A stretch of 10,741 nucleotides of DNA, taken from contig CAKZZR010000089.1 of assembly GCA_937885475.1 (NCBI GenBank), forward strand, positions 1 through 10,741, written 5' to 3'. A program made the translations under genes and the position numbers. Below are positions 7,373-10,741 of this stretch, piece by piece. Position 1 is the stretch's first letter, and every line of letters starts with the position of its first letter. The DNA is from an uncultured Treponema sp. Lineage in GTDB: Bacteria > Spirochaetota > Spirochaetia > Treponematales > Treponemataceae. The notes under the pieces are model-generated. The model was not told the origin of the DNA. It saw only the letters and a list, made by a program, of their open reading frames with translations, and made no database searches.

Positions 7373-8847
7373 CAGTAGGCACCTTTTCCGTTTACGACAA
7401 CCCACGCCGTTTTTATGAGAATCCACAAGTCAAGCCAAATCGACCAGTTCTGAATATAGTAGGAATCCAAGGAAACGCGCTCCTCGTATCCGGTGTCGGA
7501 ACGACCGGAAATCTGCCACATGCCGCTCAGCCCCGGTTTTACAGAAAGCACGTAGTCCGCGTCCTCGCCATATTTTACCAGCTCGTCCTTTGTAACCGGG
7601 CGCGGACCTACAAGGCTCATCTCGCCTACAAAAATATTCCACAGCTGCGGAAGCTCGTCCAAGCTGGTCTTGCGGAGGATTTTTCCGAACGGCGTCACGC
7701 GGGGATCGTCAAGGAATTTGCGGTCGCGCTCCCATTCAGCACGGCGCACAGGGTCTGTCGCCAGAATCTGCTCAAGCATTTCCTGGCTGTTTTTGTACAT
7801 TGAGCGGAATTTCCAGCATTTTATTACCCTGCCGTTCTTACCAATTCTTGCATGACCGTAGAATATCGGTCCGCGGGAGGTAAGCTTTACCACAATGGCA
7901 ATCAGAATTGAGACAGGAACGACGATTACCGCCGCAAGTACACAGACAAAAATATCTATGAAGCGCTTGAGCATGAGATTCGTGATACGCGTAAGATTAT
8001 GGGTGGACGAGAACGCGATGATTCCTCCTAAGTCGCGCGCCTGCATTGAGCTTGAATACAGGCTCTGTCCCTTTGAGACGGAGATTGTGTAGCGATACGT
8101 CGACACGATGGGTCTGAGCACGCCTTCGTAGGAACAGAGGATGGCAACCTTTATGTTCAGCTGCTTTATGACATCAAGAATTTCCTGCGTCTCCGGAAAA
8201 ACGGGAACGTCGCCATACATGGAGCAGTCCTTAGCCTCGCTGTCGATGATGATGGCTGGATGATAACCTAAGTACTTTCGTTTTAAGAGGCGGTCGATGA
8301 TGTCAGTTCCGCTTGAACCAGTTACGTAAATGACCGCAGGAACGCCCCAGAAGGGCATTTTTCCCAGAAAATGGCGGGAAATTTCCCTCATAATCGGAAG
8401 TCCGAGCGAAGAAATAGGAATGGCAAGCAAAAAAGCGCACAAAACGCCCTTGCGCTTGCTGTCCTTCAGAAGTCCCACCGTGAATACGGACTGAATGGAA
8501 TCACTGTCCTTGCTTAAAAAGACGATGCTGATACAAATTCCTATGAAGCAGAAGAACGAGCAGATTGTAAGCTTGCGTATTTCGTCCGCAGGGCTGACCA
8601 TAATTCCCGGATACAAGCCGGCGGCGTAAAAAACGACCAGCATGAGCGGAAAATAAAGGGAATAGTAGATGAAAGAGCGGAAGTTGATTGCAGACGGCGC
8701 GATAAGATTGATGACAAAGAAAGAGAGCCCAACGCATAGAAAGAGACCGACTGCATCAGAAATCATAATCATAAGCCCTGAAAAAAGGGAGCTTGTGCTG
8801 TTCCGATACGTTTTCTTAAAAAAAACGGTGAAATCGTTTGACGTCAT
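7372..8847 (-). CDS. WbaP/WcaJ-family polyprenyl-phosphate sugar-1-phosphate transferase
   Basis: The 491-residue protein is a polyprenyl-phosphate hexose-1-phosphate transferase. It would start glycan assembly by moving a sugar phosphate from a nucleotide sugar to undecaprenyl phosphate at the inner membrane. Four N-terminal membrane helices are visible at about residues 21-50, 56-80, 91-112 and 133-156. A Rossmann-like central domain follows (VIYVTGSSGTDIIDRLL, 172-188). The catalytic domain begins with KRFIDIF (294-300) and a re-entrant helix containing Pro311. It holds WKFRSM (345-350), the catalytic Asp397-Glu398 dyad in SLDELPQLWN, VGPRP (413-417) and PGLSGMWQISGRS (438-450). This full layout and length match Salmonella WbaP rather than the short PglC form. 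The sugar cannot be told from sequence. No ribosome site precedes the ATG, and a promoter abuts it. Its stop overlaps the Omp85-like gene. Confidence 0.93.
   Translation of the reverse strand: MTSNDFTVFFKKTYRNSTSSLFSGLMIMISDAVGLFLCVGLSFFVINLIAPSAINFRSFIYYSLYFPLMLVVFYAAGLYPGIMVSPADEIRKLTICSFFCFIGICISIVFLSKDSDSIQSVFTVGLLKDSKRKGVLCAFLLAIPISSLGLPIMREISRHFLGKMPFWGVPAVIYVTGSSGTDIIDRLLKRKYLGYHPAIIIDSEAKDCSMYGDVPVFPETQEILDVIKQLNIKVAILCSYEGVLRPIVSTYRYTISVSKGQSLYSSSMQARDLGGIIAFSSTHNLTRITNLMLKRFIDIFVCVLAAVIVVPVSILIAIVVKLTSRGPIFYGHARIGKNGRVIKCWKFRSMYKNSQEMLEQILATDPVRRAEWERDRKFLDDPRVTPFGKILRKTSLDELPQLWNIFVGEMSLVGPRPVTKDELVKYGEDADYVLSVKPGLSGMWQISGRSDTGYEERVSLDSYYIQNWSIWLDLWILIKTAWVVVNGKGAY
7380..7385 (-). 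promoter_or_regulatory. Shine-Dalgarno site for the Omp85-like gene
   Basis: On the - strand, AAGGTG stands 7 bases before the ATG at 7372 and within the end of the sugar-phosphate transferase gene. Together with the TGATG stop-start overlap it supports the 7372 start and points to coupled translation. Confidence 0.65.
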
Positions 8848-8853
8848 GCTTTA

Positions 8854-8882
8854 ATTTTAGACTAAAAAACGTTTGCTGTCTA
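8854..8882 (-). promoter_or_regulatory. Predicted sigma-70 promoter for the transferase gene
   Basis: On the - strand, TAGACA (8877-8882) and TAAAAT (8854-8859) are separated by exactly 17 bases, each one mismatch from consensus. The -35 box lies directly after the stop of the upstream glycosyltransferase gene. Counting from the -10 box, +1 falls on base 8847, the A of the ATG, so the transcript would be leaderless. This would let the last two genes be expressed apart from the upstream glycosyltransferases. Confidence 0.65.
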
Positions 8883-9995
8883 TTACTTGGAAACCGCCTC
8901 AATCGTGCGCGAGACCGCCGCCTTGAATTCACGCTGAAAGCGCTCCTCCGTAAAGGAACGGGCGTGTGCGACAATCACATCCTTTTTGAACGCGCCGGAA
9001 GTGTCAAGGTTCTCAAAACGAAGGATTGCCTCGGCAAGGGAATCTGTTTCCTGACGCTCAAAGAAAATGCCGGTCGTTCCGTCCTGCACAGTCTCCAGTG
9101 CACCTCCGCGCCCGAATGCAATGACCGGCGCACCGCATGCCTGCGCCTCAAGCGGAACGAATCCAAAATCCTCTTCCGCACAAAAAAGCAATGCCTTGCA
9201 CCGCTGCAAATGATGCTGAAGCACATCGTCAGGTGCGCGTCCAAGAAAGCTTATTCCGGAAGCATTTCCTGCGAGCTTCTTAAGGTTTTCCAGCTCCGAG
9301 CCTCCACCGATGACTACAAGTTTTTTTCCGAGTTTTTTGCAGGCAGAGACGGCAAGGTCTATCCGCTTGTAGGGAACAAGGCGGCTGAACGCAACGTAAT
9401 AGTCCTCCCGCTGGCAGTCCGCGGGATTGAATCGGCTCACGTCAACCGGAAGATAAATGACCTCCGCACTTCGATTCCAGAATTTCTGAATGCGCCGTGC
9501 GATGAAGCGGGAATTAGCGATGATTGTGTCTATGCGCTGGCTTGAGACGTAATCCCACAGCCGGAGCGAGGGAATCCATCTGTCCATAAAAAAGCGCGTC
9601 AGGCGACCGCTCCGTCTTTTGTAGTCGAAGAACAAATCCCAGGCATATCGCATGGGCGAATGAATGAACGCGATGTGTGGCACGTAGGGCGGGGTAATCA
9701 CGCCTTTTGCACAGCACGACGAACTGGAGATGACCAAATCAAAGCCAGAGAAATCGAAGGCTTCAAAAGCACGCGGCATGAACGTAAGCAGTTTGGTATA
9801 CAAACGGGAGGCAAAGGGCAGGCGTTGCATTGAAGACGTATGGATTACTGAATTGGTAAAATGGTTTCCAATGCGCTTTTTATCGTACACCAGCGTAAAA
9901 ATTTCCGCATCAGGATAAATTTTCAGAAGATATTCCACAAACAGCTCTGCGCCGCCGTAATTAACAAGCCAATCATGAACAATCGCAACCTTCAT
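8883..9995 (-). CDS. Family 4 glycosyltransferase, WbaZ-like
   Basis: The 370-residue product is a GT-B fold retaining glycosyltransferase of family GT4, expected on the cytoplasmic side of the inner membrane to extend a lipid-linked glycan. The N-terminal domain opens MKVAIVHDWLVNYGGAE, with the glycine-containing acceptor loop. It also has HSPMRYAWDLFFDYK and IIANSRFIARRI, phrases typical of the WbaZ mannosyltransferase subgroup. The C-terminal nucleotide-sugar domain shows FSRLVPYKRIDLAV, VVIGGGSEL and the E-x7-E motif Glu275 to Glu283 (EDFGFVPLE), then CGAPVIAFGRGGALETV. The mannose specificity is only suggested by resemblance. The start at 9995 is preceded by GGAGG with a 6-base spacer. 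An ATG 30 bases upstream would add ten residues before the conserved MKVAIVHD and lacks a ribosome site. It lies 34 bp after the preceding gene. Confidence 0.93.
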   Translation of the reverse strand: MKVAIVHDWLVNYGGAELFVEYLLKIYPDAEIFTLVYDKKRIGNHFTNSVIHTSSMQRLPFASRLYTKLLTFMPRAFEAFDFSGFDLVISSSSCCAKGVITPPYVPHIAFIHSPMRYAWDLFFDYKRRSGRLTRFFMDRWIPSLRLWDYVSSQRIDTIIANSRFIARRIQKFWNRSAEVIYLPVDVSRFNPADCQREDYYVAFSRLVPYKRIDLAVSACKKLGKKLVVIGGGSELENLKKLAGNASGISFLGRAPDDVLQHHLQRCKALLFCAEEDFGFVPLEAQACGAPVIAFGRGGALETVQDGTTGIFFERQETDSLAEAILRFENLDTSGAFKKDVIVAHARSFTEERFQREFKAAVSRTIEAVSK

Positions 9996-10001
9996 GCCAT
10001 G

Positions 10002-10006
10002 CCTCC
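10002..10006 (-). promoter_or_regulatory. Shine-Dalgarno site for the WbaZ-like gene
   Basis: GGAGG on the - strand stands 6 bases before the ATG at 9995. Another ATG lies only one base after GGAGG and is too close, which settles the start in favour of MKVAIVHD. Confidence 0.85.
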
Positions 10007-10029
10007 AAGTGGGATTTCTGCGCAAAGCT

Positions 10030-10741
10030 TTACTGACGTGCGCAGAGCGTTTTTTCTATGAGCGAGAACGTGCGCTCAAACGAATATATATTGGGAAGCG
10101 AAATCGTTTTCCGCTCCTCAAAAGCCTTTGCAAGCATTTTTTTAGCAAGGTCGTCCGCATCGCCGCATGCAAAGAACGTAACCGGAAAGTCGCGGTATAT
10201 TTCCTTGAACACCGGAATATCACTCATGATGACGGGGCAGCCTAGGCTCATCGCCTCTAGCGGCGGCATGCCGAAGCCCTCGTAAAAGGAAGGTTGCACC
10301 AAAAAACGGGCGGTCTTGTAAAGCGTTTTAAGCTGGGAATCAGAGATTTTTCCGGTAAAACGAACGCTACCCGCGGGCGCGCGCTCAATTTTTTCAAAAA
10401 CCTCCGTGTCTCCGGTACGAAAATTATCCTTGTTTCCAACCAGAAGCAACTTGAGCGGAAGACCTCGTTCCCGTGCAGCGACAAATGCGTCCACCAGAAC
10501 GGAAAGCCCCTTGTGTTTTTTTATGTTTCCAACAAAAAGAACGGAATCGGAAGCGTCGGAAAAAGCATCCTCAGACATCGCCGTATTATCAGAAGCAGAG
10601 GAGTCTTCCTCACAAAACCACGCGGGAACAGCATTATAGGTTACGACGAGCGGCTTCCTGCATTTTAGGTGATGTCTGATTCGCTCCGCACTGAATTCCG
10701 AGACGGTGAACACTGCCGCTGATTTTTGAACGGCGCGCATA
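10030..10741 (-). CDS. Family 4 glycosyltransferase, C-terminal part (5'-truncated by window edge)
   Basis: About 236 residues are visible, ending in a TAA at 10030-10032, and the gene continues past base 10741. It is the second half of a GT4 glycosyltransferase. AAVFTVSEFSAERI matches the end of the N-terminal domain, where it links to the nucleotide-sugar domain. The latter shows VLFVGNIKKHKGLSVLVDAF, LKLLLVGNKDN, FTGKISDSQLKTLY and the E-x7-E motif in FYEGFGMPPLEAM, followed by GCPVIMSDIPVFKEI. These resemble the MtfB/WbdB group of O-antigen-type mannosyltransferases, but the sugar is not determined. The Met near 10740 is unlikely to be the true start, because family members carry roughly 100-150 more residues before this point. 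It lies upstream of, and probably in one operon with, the WbaZ-like gene. Confidence 0.92.
   Translation of the reverse strand, partial: MRAVQKSAAVFTVSEFSAERIRHHLKCRKPLVVTYNAVPAWFCEEDSSASDNTAMSEDAFSDASDSVLFVGNIKKHKGLSVLVDAFVAARERGLPLKLLLVGNKDNFRTGDTEVFEKIERAPAGSVRFTGKISDSQLKTLYKTARFLVQPSFYEGFGMPPLEAMSLGCPVIMSDIPVFKEIYRDFPVTFFACGDADDLAKKMLAKAFEERKTISLPNIYSFERTFSLIEKTLCARQ

Noticed and set aside
7373..7426. Longer start for the Omp85-like protein (18 extra residues).
   Set aside because: The extension lies inside the transferase gene, is strongly basic and hides the signal peptide. Starting at 7372 gives MKKLLALL with a suitable ribosome site.
8838..9545. A 235-codon open frame on the + strand opposite the WbaZ-like gene.
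   Set aside because: It is antisense to a well-supported glycosyltransferase, shows no recognisable domain, and its composition follows from the opposite-strand codons.
9996..10025. Longer start for the WbaZ-like glycosyltransferase (ten extra residues).
   Set aside because: GGAGG is placed 6 bases before 9995, and family members begin at the MKVAIVHD segment.
10294..10668. A 124-codon open frame on the + strand opposite the truncated glycosyltransferase.
   Set aside because: It is antisense to a clear GT4 domain and its lysine-rich translation matches no family I know.
1..10741. CRISPR arrays, tRNA or rRNA genes, insertion sequences and attachment sites.
   Set aside because: Nearly all bases are in well-supported genes, gaps are at most 88 bp, and I saw no spaced direct repeats, cloverleaf sequences or transposase-like frames.

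Overview
The window looks like chromosomal DNA from a spirochaete, most likely a Treponema. I infer this from three things. A bacterial V/A-type ATPase operon in the order B-D-I-K ends next to an MEP-pathway ispG gene. The next genes encode a periplasmic TPR protein and a single-POTRA outer-membrane barrel protein, so the cell is diderm. Base composition looks moderate. No marker fixes the species.

Left part, + strand (1-3410): the 3' end of the V-type ATPase operon. It holds the end of catalytic-head subunit B, rotor-shaft subunit D, membrane stator subunit I, and the four-helix proteolipid K. D and I overlap in ATGA, the intergenic gaps are short, and a strong intrinsic terminator at 3435-3470 closes the operon. 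K keeps every side-chain ligand known to bind Na+ in the Enterococcus hirae c-ring, so a Na+-coupled enzyme is plausible.

Middle part, + strand (3463-5706): a promoter sits directly behind that terminator and only a few bases before the ispG ATG, which suggests a leaderless mRNA. ispG (4-hydroxy-3-methylbut-2-enyl diphosphate synthase, isoprenoid synthesis) is followed 6 bp later by a secreted TPR-like protein of unknown role. The 73-bp gap at 5707-5779 separates this operon from a convergent one and holds a GC-rich hairpin without a U-tract.

Right part, - strand (10741 down to 5780): a surface-polysaccharide operon read right to left. It holds a truncated family-4 glycosyltransferase, a WbaZ-like family-4 glycosyltransferase, a WbaP/WcaJ-type polyprenyl-phosphate sugar-phosphate transferase, and an Omp85-like protein. 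The last is translationally coupled to the transferase through a TGATG overlap. A near-consensus promoter lies in the 35-bp gap before the transferase gene, and again places the predicted transcript start on the ATG. The transferase would start glycan assembly on a lipid carrier that derives from the isoprenoid pathway, the glycosyltransferases would extend it, and the outer-membrane protein could help place or export the product. No flippase or polymerase is inside the window.

Most notable are the Omp85-like protein in a glycan operon, the Na+-site signature in the c-ring, and two candidate leaderless genes. I found no RNA genes, CRISPR arrays, insertion sequences or long repeats.
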